Positions 33,763 to 41,667 of a stretch of 64,000 bases of DNA are shown here, piece by piece (within the stretch, counting starts at the first letter, position 1; each line of letters begins with the position of its first letter). Source of the DNA: Burkholderia sp. BCC1644 (GTDB lineage Bacteria; Pseudomonadota; Gammaproteobacteria; Burkholderiales; Burkholderiaceae); assembly GCF_902833225.1 (NCBI RefSeq), contig NZ_CADFEI010000020.1, positions 62,001 through 126,000 on the forward strand. Direction: 5' to 3'. Below the pieces are notes generated by a model. That model did no database searches and was not told the origin of the DNA. It saw only the letters and a list, made by a program, of their open reading frames with translations. The translations under genes were made by a program, and so were the position numbers.

Positions 33763-35193
33763 CTACGTGTTGGTTGAGGCGGCCGGCGCCGCGACGCGCA
33801 CGACCGGCAGGCGCAGCACGGCCCGCGTGCCGCGCGCGGCAGTGGCAGCGGCCGGGCGGCTGTCCGGCGTGCCGGCCGTCCGTTCGGCTGCACGTTCGCT
33901 CGTGCGTGGGCCCGCGCGTGGGCCCGATACGGCAGCGGCGTGGCCATTTGCCGCACCGCCGGCCCGCCCGTTGCCGCCCGCCGCACGCGGCGTGACATCG
34001 GACAATTCGATCTCGCCGCCGAGCCGCGCGGCCGCACTGAACGCGAGATACAGGCCAACCCCGTGCCCGCCCTGCGTGCTGTCGACCGGCATCGCGCCGA
34101 GCGATTCGCGCAGCGAGGCCGGAATACCGGGCCCGTCGTCGCATACCTCGAATTCGATCTCGTCGGCCGCGCCGCCGTGCGCGACCTTCGCGGCCAGCGT
34201 CACGCGCTGCGGGCTCGCACGCGCGGCGTTGTCGAGCAGGATCGTCAGGATCTGGCCGGCCGCGACCGTATCGTCGAGCGCGACGCCCGCCGGACGCGCG
34301 CCGAGCAGCTCGAACTGCACATGCGGATGCCGCAGGCGCCAGTGCTCGACGAACGTGTCGAGCCAGTCGTCCACCGGCTGGCGGCTCGCCGGCGCGCTCG
34401 CACGGCTGCGCAGGCGCGCGAGCGCCGACGTACAGAGCGACATCTGTTCCTCGAGCACCTTCAGGTCGGCCTCGTAGCGCGCCAGCCCCGGATCGGCGCG
34501 TGCCGCGTCGCGCAGCTCTTCGGCGAGCATCGCGATCGTCGACAGCGGCGTGCCCATCTCGTGCGCGACGGTGGCGGCCTGCACGCCGAGCGCAACGGCC
34601 CGCTCGTCGCGCAGCAGATGCTGCTGCGCTTCGCCGAGCGCCGAATCGCGCTGGCGCAGCGCATTCGACATGCGCGCGACGAACCACGCGATCAGCCCGA
34701 CGCTCACCATGAAGTTCGCCCACATGCCGGTGCGGTAGTAGTCGAACAGGTTCGCCGGATTGTCCATGTTGAGCGGCACCGAATCGAAGCCGAGCGCCGC
34801 ATAACACGCGACCGCGAACGCCGCGAGCCAGATCATCAGGTGCCACGGCAGCACGGCCGCCGCGATCGCGAGCGACGGCAGGTACAGCGACACGAACGGG
34901 TTGGTCGTGCCGCCCGACAGGAACAGCAGCGCGGACAGCGCGCCGAGGTCGACCCACAGCTGGCCGAGCAGCTCGAAATTGGTCTCGGGCCGGGCGCGCA
35001 GCACGCGCACCCAGGTCAGCGCGTTGAAAACGATTTCGAGCGCGATGACCATCAGCATTGCTGGCAACGGCAGATGCACGCCGAAATAGGTCTGCACGAC
35101 ACCGATCGTCACGAGCTGGCCGATGATCGCAAGATTGCGAAGCCAGAACAGGTGACTGAGGTTGACGCGCCCGGTGGTGGTGATTCGTTGCAT
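33763..35193 (-). CDS. regB: RegB/PrrB/RoxS-type redox sensor histidine kinase
   Basis: A 476-residue membrane kinase. Six hydrophobic segments lie in the first 175 residues; the quinone-sensing motif GGTTNPF (94-100) sits between helices. The phospho-His is His211 in ATVAHEMGTPLSTIAML. Cys254 (EEQMSLCTSAL) sits 43 residues after it, in the place of the redox-active cysteine of Rhodobacter RegB (40 residues after its His). The ATPase region shows DNAARASP and DDGPGIPASLRE, GGHGVGLYLAFSAA. An Ala/Gly/Arg-rich tail follows (from about residue 405). It forms an operon with regA. Confidence 0.9.
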   Translation of the reverse strand: MQRITTTGRVNLSHLFWLRNLAIIGQLVTIGVVQTYFGVHLPLPAMLMVIALEIVFNALTWVRVLRARPETNFELLGQLWVDLGALSALLFLSGGTTNPFVSLYLPSLAIAAAVLPWHLMIWLAAFAVACYAALGFDSVPLNMDNPANLFDYYRTGMWANFMVSVGLIAWFVARMSNALRQRDSALGEAQQHLLRDERAVALGVQAATVAHEMGTPLSTIAMLAEELRDAARADPGLARYEADLKVLEEQMSLCTSALARLRSRASAPASRQPVDDWLDTFVEHWRLRHPHVQFELLGARPAGVALDDTVAAGQILTILLDNAARASPQRVTLAAKVAHGGAADEIEFEVCDDGPGIPASLRESLGAMPVDSTQGGHGVGLYLAFSAAARLGGEIELSDVTPRAAGGNGRAGGAANGHAAAVSGPRAGPRTSERAAERTAGTPDSRPAAATAARGTRAVLRLPVVRVAAPAASTNT

Positions 35194-35262
35194 CCGAGCA
35201 GTTTACCCGTTTAGCGGGCGGCGCCTCCAGCGGGGCCGGATCGGCGCGCAGGGCCGGTTCCG

Positions 35263-35487
35263 TCAGCCCGTCGCGCGGGCCATCCGCTGCGCGATCTCGT
35301 CGGCGAGGCACTCGGGGCAGCGGCAGCGCGCGCCGGCCGCCGGCTGGGCGCCGCCGGGCAGCACCGGCATCGACGCGCACCAGCAGTCGAACGGCTGCGT
35401 ATGCGCGCCGCAGTCGAAGCCGCGCCCGCAGTGCGGGCAACGCGCGCGGCGCGGAGCGGAACGGGCGTCGGCGGCGGTATCGGTCAT
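35263..35487 (-). CDS. cysteine-rich CWC family protein
   Basis: A 74-residue protein with CPHCGRGFDCGAHTQPFDCWC and RCRCPECLADEIAQRM: eight to nine cysteines, and the CWC triplet that names the family. It probably binds metal (zinc ribbon-like). Function unknown. Start chosen at MTDTAADARS (35487), because the upstream extension is low-complexity. Confidence 0.8.
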   Translation of the reverse strand: MTDTAADARSAPRRARCPHCGRGFDCGAHTQPFDCWCASMPVLPGGAQPAAGARCRCPECLADEIAQRMARATG

Positions 35488-35780
35488 GGCGCAATCGCGG
35501 AAACGGGCGGGAAGTCGCCCCACGCGACAAGCATAGCGCGGCGAGCGGATTTTGCACGCCGGCCGCTCGTCCGACGTCCGCCGCCAACCCGAGCGCATCC
35601 CCCCGCCGCTACCGAGCGCGCACCGCCGCCGGAATCGCGCCGCGCCATAGCCGGCGGGCCGCCGCGCGCTGCGCCACCTCGCGCCGCCGGTGTTCCGGCC
35701 CGCCCAAAAACCCGATGCTGCGCTGCGCCACTCCTGTACAATTCGCCGTGTTTCAACCGTTCCCAGCCAGAGCCGCCGCC

Positions 35781-36680
35781 ATGTCCGAGCCCATCGACCT
35801 CTCGCAGATCGCCCCCACGCTGAAAGCAGAAATCCTCGCCGAGGCGCTGCCGTACATCCGCCGTTACCACGGCAAGACCGTGGTCATCAAATACGGCGGC
35901 AACGCGATGACGGAAGAACGGCTCAAGCAGGGCTTCGCGCGCGACGTGATCCTGCTGAAACTGGTCGGCATCAACCCGGTGATCGTCCACGGCGGCGGCC
36001 CGCAGATCGACCAGGCGCTGAAGAAGATCGGCAAGGCCGGCACCTTCATCCAGGGCATGCGCGTCACCGACGAAGAGACGATGGAAGTCGTCGAGTGGGT
36101 GCTGGGCGGCGAAGTGCAGCAGGACATCGTCACGCTGATCAACCACTTCGGCGGCCACGCGGTGGGCCTGACGGGCAAGGACGGCGGCCTGATCCACGCA
36201 CGCAAGCTGCTGATGCCGGACCGCGACAACCCGGGCCAGTACATCGACATCGGCCAGGTCGGCGAAGTCGAGGCGATCAACCCGGCGGTCGTGAAGGCGC
36301 TGCAGGACGACGCGTTCATCCCGGTGATCTCGCCGATCGGCTTCGGCGAAGACGGCCTCTCGTACAACATCAACGCAGACCTCGTCGCGGGCAAGCTCGC
36401 GACCGTGCTGAACGCCGAGAAGCTGCTGATGATGACCAACATCCCCGGCGTGATGGACAAGGACGGCAACCTGCTGACCGATCTGTCCGCGCGCGAGATC
36501 GACGCGCTGTTCGAGGACGGCACGATCTCCGGCGGCATGCTGCCGAAGATCTCGTCGGCGCTCGACGCCGCGAAGAGCGGCGTGAAGTCGGTGCACATCG
36601 TCGACGGCCGGATCGAGCATTCGGTGCTGCTGGAAATCCTGACCGAGCAGCCGTTCGGCACGATGATCCGCTCGCATTGA
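35781..36680 (+). CDS. argB: ArgB, N-acetylglutamate kinase
   Basis: A 299-residue amino-acid kinase, second step of arginine synthesis. It shows KTVVIKYGGNAMTEE, NPVIVHGGGPQIDQAL, the acetylglutamate site VGLTGKDGGLIHARKL and YNINADLVAGKLA, ending in GGMLPKISSALDAAKSGVKSVHIVDGR. The start MSEPIDLSQIA (35781) fits the family length; an upstream in-frame ATG lies in the putative promoter. TACAAT near 35738 is a possible -10. Confidence 0.97.
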   Translation: MSEPIDLSQIAPTLKAEILAEALPYIRRYHGKTVVIKYGGNAMTEERLKQGFARDVILLKLVGINPVIVHGGGPQIDQALKKIGKAGTFIQGMRVTDEETMEVVEWVLGGEVQQDIVTLINHFGGHAVGLTGKDGGLIHARKLLMPDRDNPGQYIDIGQVGEVEAINPAVVKALQDDAFIPVISPIGFGEDGLSYNINADLVAGKLATVLNAEKLLMMTNIPGVMDKDGNLLTDLSAREIDALFEDGTISGGMLPKISSALDAAKSGVKSVHIVDGRIEHSVLLEILTEQPFGTMIRSH

Positions 36681-37468
36681 GCGCACGCCGCAAAACCACC
36701 CGTCCCGATCTGCCGGCGCCGCTACGACGCCGGCGCATTTCGCGCAGCCGGCCGCGCGCCGGCTCGCCCGTGTGGCTGTTCGATCTCGACAACACGCTGC
36801 ACCACGCATCGCACGCGATCTTTCCCGAGATCAACCGTGCGATGACGCAATACATCATCGACACGCTGCAGGTCAAGCGAGCCGAAGCCGACCGCCTGCG
36901 CACCGGCTACACCGAGCGCTACGGCGCCGCGCTGCTCGGCCTCACGCGCCACCATCCGATCGACCCGCACGACTTCCTGCGCGTGGTCCACACGTTTTCC
37001 GACCTGCCCGCCATGATCCGCGCCGAGCGCGGCCTCGCGCGCATCGTCGCCGCGCTGCCGGGCCGCAAGCTGATCCTGACCAACGCGCCGGAGAACTATG
37101 CGCGCGCGGTGCTGCGCGAGCTGCGCATCGAGCGGCTGTTCGAGCGCGTGATCGCGATCGAGCACATGCGCGACCGTCGCACGTGGCGTGCGAAGCCCGA
37201 TCACACGATGCTGCGCCGGACGCTGCGCGCCGCGCATGCACGCCTGTCCGACGCGATCCTCGTCGAAGATACGCGCGGCCACCTGAAGCGCTACAAGCGT
37301 CTCGGCATCGGCACGGTATGGATCACCGGCCACTTGCCGGGCCATCTGCCGGTTACCGGGCGTCCCCACTATGTCGACCAGCGCATTCGTTCGCTAAAAT
37401 CGCTTCGACTGGGCACACGATCGGGGCGACAAAAATGCAGCCGACTTACCCGCAAGACCAAGCCGTAA
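36677..37468 (+). CDS. HAD-superfamily pyrimidine 5'-nucleotidase
   Basis: A HAD-like phosphatase of up to 263 residues. Motif I is VWLFDLDNTLHHASHAIFPEIN, motif II KLILTNAPENYARAVL, motif III/IV KPDHTMLRRTLRAA with VEDTRGHLKRYKRLGIGTVWITG. It resembles the SDT1-like pyrimidine 5'-nucleotidases. The start is uncertain: TTG at 36677 (overlapping the argB stop) is given, while GTG at 36770 would begin directly at the HAD motif. Its 3' end overlaps slmA by 34 bp. Context (between argB and slmA) gives no clue to substrate. Confidence 0.8.
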   Translation: MSARRKTTRPDLPAPLRRRRISRSRPRAGSPVWLFDLDNTLHHASHAIFPEINRAMTQYIIDTLQVKRAEADRLRTGYTERYGAALLGLTRHHPIDPHDFLRVVHTFSDLPAMIRAERGLARIVAALPGRKLILTNAPENYARAVLRELRIERLFERVIAIEHMRDRRTWRAKPDHTMLRRTLRAAHARLSDAILVEDTRGHLKRYKRLGIGTVWITGHLPGHLPVTGRPHYVDQRIRSLKSLRLGTRSGRQKCSRLTRKTKP

Positions 37469-38100
37469 CGGAAAGCCAGGCCACACCCTCCCGCCCGCGC
37501 CCGAAGCCGGGCGAGCGCCGCGTCATGATCCTGCAGACGCTCGCGGCGATGCTCGAAACGCCGAAACCCGAGAAAATCACGACGGCCGCGCTCGCGGCCC
37601 GGCTCGAGGTATCGGAAGCCGCACTGTACCGGCACTTCACCAGCAAGGCGAAAATGTACGAAGGGCTGATCGAGTTCATCGAGCAGGCACTGTTCGGACT
37701 CGTCAACCAGATCGTCGCGAAAGAGCCGAACGGCGTGCTGCAGGCACGCACGATCGCGCTGACGATGCTCAATTTCGCCGCGAAGAACCCGGGGATGACG
37801 CGCGTGCTGACCGGCGAGGCGCTGGTCGGCGAGGACGAGCGGCTCACCGAGCGCGTGAACCAGCTGCTCGACCGCATCGAGGCGACCGTCAAGCAGTGCC
37901 TGCGGGTCGCGCGTACGGAGGCGAATGCGCCGCAGGACGGCGCGACGCCGTTCGTCCTGCCGGCCGACTACGATCCTGCGGCGCGCGCGAGCCTGCTCGT
38001 CAGCTATGTGATCGGCCGGTGGCACCGCTTCGCGAAAGGCGGATTCCAGAAACCGCCGGGCGAGCAGGCCGATGCGCATCTGCGGCTGATCCTGCAGTGA
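37435..38100 (+). CDS. slmA: SlmA-type nucleoid occlusion TetR-fold protein
   Basis: A 221-residue TetR-fold protein. The N-terminal HTH (PGERRVMILQTLAAMLETPKPEKITTAALAARLEVSEAALYRHFTSKAKMYEGLIEFIE) closely resembles SlmA, which binds DNA sites and FtsZ to stop division over the nucleoid. The remainder is the all-helical SlmA dimer domain. It overlaps the preceding phosphatase gene, suggesting co-transcription. Confidence 0.88.
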   Translation: MQPTYPQDQAVTESQATPSRPRPKPGERRVMILQTLAAMLETPKPEKITTAALAARLEVSEAALYRHFTSKAKMYEGLIEFIEQALFGLVNQIVAKEPNGVLQARTIALTMLNFAAKNPGMTRVLTGEALVGEDERLTERVNQLLDRIEATVKQCLRVARTEANAPQDGATPFVLPADYDPAARASLLVSYVIGRWHRFAKGGFQKPPGEQADAHLRLILQ

Positions 38101-38198
38101 TGCGGCGCTGACGGCATGCCGCGCCACGCGCCGGAATCCGCCTCCCGCAATTTCCGCTATACTTTGCCGACTTGCCGCCCCCGTGGCGGCAGGCCGGA

Positions 38199-38370
38199 AG
38201 CGCGCCGATTTGCTGACTCGATTGCGGGCGCGCGAACCGGCCGGGGCGTTGATCGTGTCTTTGTCCCGGCGGTTCACTACAAATGCGGCTAAAGAGGTCG
38301 TCAGCCGCGCACCTCCGACTCCGCGCCTCGCCGACACCATTTAGCCGCCCAGTCATAAGGCATAAGGCGG
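38199..38370 (+). promoter_or_regulatory. SAM-II riboswitch (aptamer plus predicted translational switch) of metX
   Basis: The aptamer spans about 38199-38297. P1 is a perfect 7-bp stem, GCGCGCC (38200-38206) with GGCGCGC (38227-38233). Its 20-nt loop opens with GATTTG and ends ATTGCG, the conserved SAM-II loop pieces, and the downstream core ACAAATGCGGCTAAAG (38279-38294) matches the conserved ACAA...GCTAAAG strand. Between them is an inserted hairpin, GAACCGGCCGGG (38234-38245) with CCCGGCGGTTC (38265-38275). GCGGCTAAA (38285-38293) is exactly complementary to TTTAGCCGC (38340-38348), whose CCGCC can also pair with the SD GGCGG (38366-38370). TATACT at 38158-38163 is a likely -10. High SAM should switch metX off. 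Confidence 0.85.
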
Positions 38371-38375
38371 AACGA

Positions 38376-39521
38376 ATGGAATCGATCGGCATCGTCGCTC
38401 CACAGACCATGCACTTCGCCGAACCGCTGCGCTTGCAAAGCGGCAGCGTCATCGGCAACTATCAGCTCGTCGTCGAGACGTACGGCGAACTCAACGCCGC
38501 GCGCTCGAACGCGGTGCTCGTCTGCCACGCGCTCAACGCATCGCACCACGTCGCCGGCGTCTACGCGGACGATCCGCGCAGCACCGGCTGGTGGGACAAC
38601 ATGGTCGGCCCCGGCAAGCCGCTCGACACCAACCGTTTCTTCGTGATCGGCGTGAACAATCTCGGCTCGTGTTTCGGCTCGACCGGCCCGATGAGCGTCG
38701 ATCCGTCGACCGGCAAGCCGTACGGTGCGCGCTACCCGGTCGTCACGGTCGAGGACTGGGTGCACGCGCAGGCGCGCGTCGCCGACGCGTTCGGCATCGA
38801 GCGCTTCGCCGCGGTGATGGGCGGCAGCCTCGGCGGCATGCAGGCGCTCGCGTGGAGCCTGATGTATCCGGAGCGCGTCGCGCACTGCATCGACATCGCG
38901 TCGACGCCGAAGCTGTCCGCGCAAAACATCGCGTTCAACGAGGTCGCGCGCTCGGCGATCCTGTCCGATCCCGACTTCCACGGCGGCGACTACTATGCGC
39001 ACGGCGTGAAGCCGAAGCGCGGCCTGCGCGTCGCGCGGATGATCGGCCACATCACGTACCTGTCCGACGACGACATGGCCGAGAAATTCGGCCGCGCGCT
39101 GCGCCGCGCCGACGGTGCGCTCGACGCGTACAACTTCAGCTTCGACGTCGAATTCGAGGTCGAGTCGTACCTGCGCTACCAGGGCGACAAGTTCGCCGAC
39201 TACTTCGATGCGAACACGTACCTGCTGATCACGCGCGCGCTCGACTACTTCGACCCGGCGAAGGCGTTCGACGGCAACCTGACGGCCGCGCTCGCGCACA
39301 CGCAGGCGAAGTACCTGATCGCGAGCTTCTCGACCGACTGGCGTTTCGCGCCCGCACGCTCGCGCGAGATCGTGAAGGCGCTGCTCGACAACAAGCGCAC
39401 GGTCAGCTACGCGGAAATCGACGCACCGCACGGCCACGACGCGTTCCTGCTCGACGACGCGCGCTATCACAACCTGATCCGCGCGTATTACGAACGAATC
39501 GCCAACGAGGTGGGCGCATGA
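38376..39521 (+). CDS. metX: MetX, homoserine O-acyltransferase
   Basis: A 381-residue alpha/beta-hydrolase enzyme that activates homoserine for methionine synthesis (acetyl or succinyl; the donor cannot be fixed by eye). The nucleophile is Ser151 in VMGGSLGGMQALAW; the catalytic Asp/His end is DAPHGHDAFLLDD; HALNASHHVAG forms the oxyanion region. ATG at 38376 with AAGGCGG 5 bp upstream. It is controlled by the SAM-II riboswitch just upstream, as expected for the pathway leading to SAM. metW overlaps its stop by 4 bp. Confidence 0.96.
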   Translation: MESIGIVAPQTMHFAEPLRLQSGSVIGNYQLVVETYGELNAARSNAVLVCHALNASHHVAGVYADDPRSTGWWDNMVGPGKPLDTNRFFVIGVNNLGSCFGSTGPMSVDPSTGKPYGARYPVVTVEDWVHAQARVADAFGIERFAAVMGGSLGGMQALAWSLMYPERVAHCIDIASTPKLSAQNIAFNEVARSAILSDPDFHGGDYYAHGVKPKRGLRVARMIGHITYLSDDDMAEKFGRALRRADGALDAYNFSFDVEFEVESYLRYQGDKFADYFDANTYLLITRALDYFDPAKAFDGNLTAALAHTQAKYLIASFSTDWRFAPARSREIVKALLDNKRTVSYAEIDAPHGHDAFLLDDARYHNLIRAYYERIANEVGA

Positions 39522-40126
39522 ACCAGCAAGCGCTGAATTCCCTGTCCGCGCGCGCGGACTTCCGCACGATCGCACGCTGGGTCGAGCCGCGCTCGACCGT
39601 GCTCGACCTGGGCTGCGGCGACGGCTCGCTGCTCGCGCTGCTGATGGAAGAGCTGGACGTCACCGGTTACGGCATCGAACTGAACGACGCGGGCGTGCTC
39701 GCGAGCGCGAAGAACGGCATCAACGTGATCCAGCAGAATCTCGAGGACGGCCTGCGGCTGTTCGAGGACCACAGCTTCGACATCGCGATCCTGTCGCAAA
39801 CCTTGCAGACGATCCACCAGACGGCCGCGATCCTGCGCGAAACGGCGCGCGTCGGCCGCGAGTGCATCGTGTCGTTCCCGAACTTCGGTTACTGGTCGCA
39901 CCGGCTGTCGGTGCTGCACGGCCGGATGCCCGTGTCGAAATCGCTGCCGTACCAGTGGCACAACACGCCGAACGTGCGGGTACTGACGATCGAGGATTTC
40001 GAGGCGCTCGCGCCCGAAGTCGGCGTCACGATCCTCGACCGCGTCGTGCTGCACGAAGGCCAGCCGATTCGATGGGGAGCGAACTGGCGTGGTAGTCTTG
40101 CTGTCTATCGCGTCAAGCGCAGCTGA
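39518..40126 (+). CDS. metW: MetW, methionine biosynthesis protein
   Basis: A 202-residue small methyltransferase-fold protein: VLDLGCGDGSLLALLMEELDV (SAM motif I), YGIELNDAGVLASAKNGINVIQQNLEDGL, FPNFGYWSHRLSVLHGRMPVS and PYQWHNTPNVR are MetW signatures. MetW is co-encoded with metX in many proteobacteria and is needed for full MetX activity. ATG at 39518 overlaps the metX stop (ATGA). Confidence 0.95.
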   Translation: MNQQALNSLSARADFRTIARWVEPRSTVLDLGCGDGSLLALLMEELDVTGYGIELNDAGVLASAKNGINVIQQNLEDGLRLFEDHSFDIAILSQTLQTIHQTAAILRETARVGRECIVSFPNFGYWSHRLSVLHGRMPVSKSLPYQWHNTPNVRVLTIEDFEALAPEVGVTILDRVVLHEGQPIRWGANWRGSLAVYRVKRS

Positions 40127-40245
40127 GCCGGGGGGCCGTTGACGGACGCCGACGGCCCGCACGCACGTGCGGCCGCGCTCCTGTGCTACCCGCGCCGCCG
40201 CCTGCGCTGCCGCCGCAATCAGTCAACGCTACCCAGTTCCAGTCC

Positions 40246-41667
40246 ATGTCGAAAACGCCACACGAGGCGCCCGCACTCACCGCTCACGAGGAGCACCCCG
40301 GCTGGCGAGCCTATCTGAACACGCACATGCTGATCTGCGTGTTCCTGGGATTCACGTCGGGCCTGCCGCTGTTCACGCTCGTCTACCTCGTGCAGGCATG
40401 GCTGCGCTCCGAAGGCGTGAACCTGAAGGAAATCGGCCTGTTCGCGCTGATCCAGTTCCCGTATACGTGGAAGTTCCTGTGGGCGCCGCTGATGGACCGC
40501 TACATCCCGCGCCTGCCCGGCTGGCGGCCGGGCCGCCGGCGCGGCTGGATGCTGCTCACGCAGGTGCTGGTCGCGGGCGCGATCGCCGCGCTCGGCTTCG
40601 TGTCGCCGCGCGACTCGATCTGGACGGTGGCCGCGCTCACGACGCTCGTCGCGTTCTTCGGCGCGAGCTCCGACATCGTGATCGACGCGTATCGCCGCGA
40701 ACTGCTGCGCGACACCGAGCAGGGCCTCGGCAACGCGGTGCACGTGAATGCGTACAAGCTCGCCGCACTGATTCCCGGCTCGCTGGCGCTGATCCTGTCC
40801 GACCACATGCCGTGGGACGCCGTGTTCGCGCTCACCGGCGCGTTCATGCTGCCGGGCATCCTGATGACGCTGCTGGTGCGCGAGCCCGAAGTGGTCGGCG
40901 CGCCGCCGCGCAACCTGCGCGACGCCATCGTGCTGCCGTTCCGCGAATTCATTCAGCGCGACGGCTGGGCCGGTGCGCTGCTCGTCATCGCGTTCATCTT
41001 CCTGTTCAAGATCGGCGACACGATGGCGACCACGCTGTCAACGTCGTTCTTCCTCGACATCGGCTTCTCGCGCACCGAGATCGGCATCGTCGCGAAAACC
41101 ACCGCGCTCGTCGCGAGCGTCGCCGGCGGCATCATCGGCGGCATCTGGCTCGTGAAGATCGGCATCGGCCGCGGGCTGTGGGTCTTCGGCGCGCTGCAGA
41201 TGGTGTCGACGCTCGGCTTCGCGTGGCTTGCGCACGTCGGCCCCAGCTCGCCGGTGCTCGCGATGCTCTACGAATTCACGGTCACGGCAAGCCACGCGCT
41301 CGCGTCGTTCCTGTCGATCTTCGGCTTCGAGGTCACGCCGCATCTGAGCCCGATGACCGTCGCGCTCGCGCTGGTCTATGGCTTCGAAACCTTCACGACC
41401 GGCCTGACGATGGCCGCGTTCGTCGCGTACATCGCCAGCACGACCGACCCGCGCTATACGGCCACGCAGTTCGCGCTGTTCACGAGCCTCGCGTCGGTGC
41501 CGCGCACGCTCGCGTCGGCCGCGAGCGGCTTCATCGTCGCGAAGATCGGCTGGTTCGACTACTTCATCGTGTGTACCGCGCTCGCGATTCCCGGCATGCT
41601 GCTGCTGTTCAAGATCGCGCCGTGGAACGGCACCGCACGCAACGGCGAGGCCAGCCGTGCGCAGTAG
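40246..41667 (+). CDS. AmpG-family MFS permease
   Basis: A 473-residue membrane protein with 12 or more hydrophobic segments. Early motifs YLNTHMLICVFLGFTSGLPLFTLVYLVQAWLR, the DYR-like APLMDRYIPRLPGWRPGRRRGWML loop and FFGASSDIVIDAYRRE are characteristic of the AmpG family, importers of anhydro-muropeptides for cell-wall recycling, which in some bacteria governs beta-lactamase induction. Start MSKTPHEAPALT at 40246. It overlaps the next gene by 11 bp. Other permease roles are not excluded. Confidence 0.85.
   Translation: MSKTPHEAPALTAHEEHPGWRAYLNTHMLICVFLGFTSGLPLFTLVYLVQAWLRSEGVNLKEIGLFALIQFPYTWKFLWAPLMDRYIPRLPGWRPGRRRGWMLLTQVLVAGAIAALGFVSPRDSIWTVAALTTLVAFFGASSDIVIDAYRRELLRDTEQGLGNAVHVNAYKLAALIPGSLALILSDHMPWDAVFALTGAFMLPGILMTLLVREPEVVGAPPRNLRDAIVLPFREFIQRDGWAGALLVIAFIFLFKIGDTMATTLSTSFFLDIGFSRTEIGIVAKTTALVASVAGGIIGGIWLVKIGIGRGLWVFGALQMVSTLGFAWLAHVGPSSPVLAMLYEFTVTASHALASFLSIFGFEVTPHLSPMTVALALVYGFETFTTGLTMAAFVAYIASTTDPRYTATQFALFTSLASVPRTLASAASGFIVAKIGWFDYFIVCTALAIPGMLLLFKIAPWNGTARNGEASRAQ

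Noticed and set aside
38283..38375. Longer MetX starting at ATG 38283
   Set aside because: That ATG lies inside the conserved riboswitch core and would add 31 Arg/Ser-rich residues not expected in the family; 38376 has a ribosome-binding site and family-like start.
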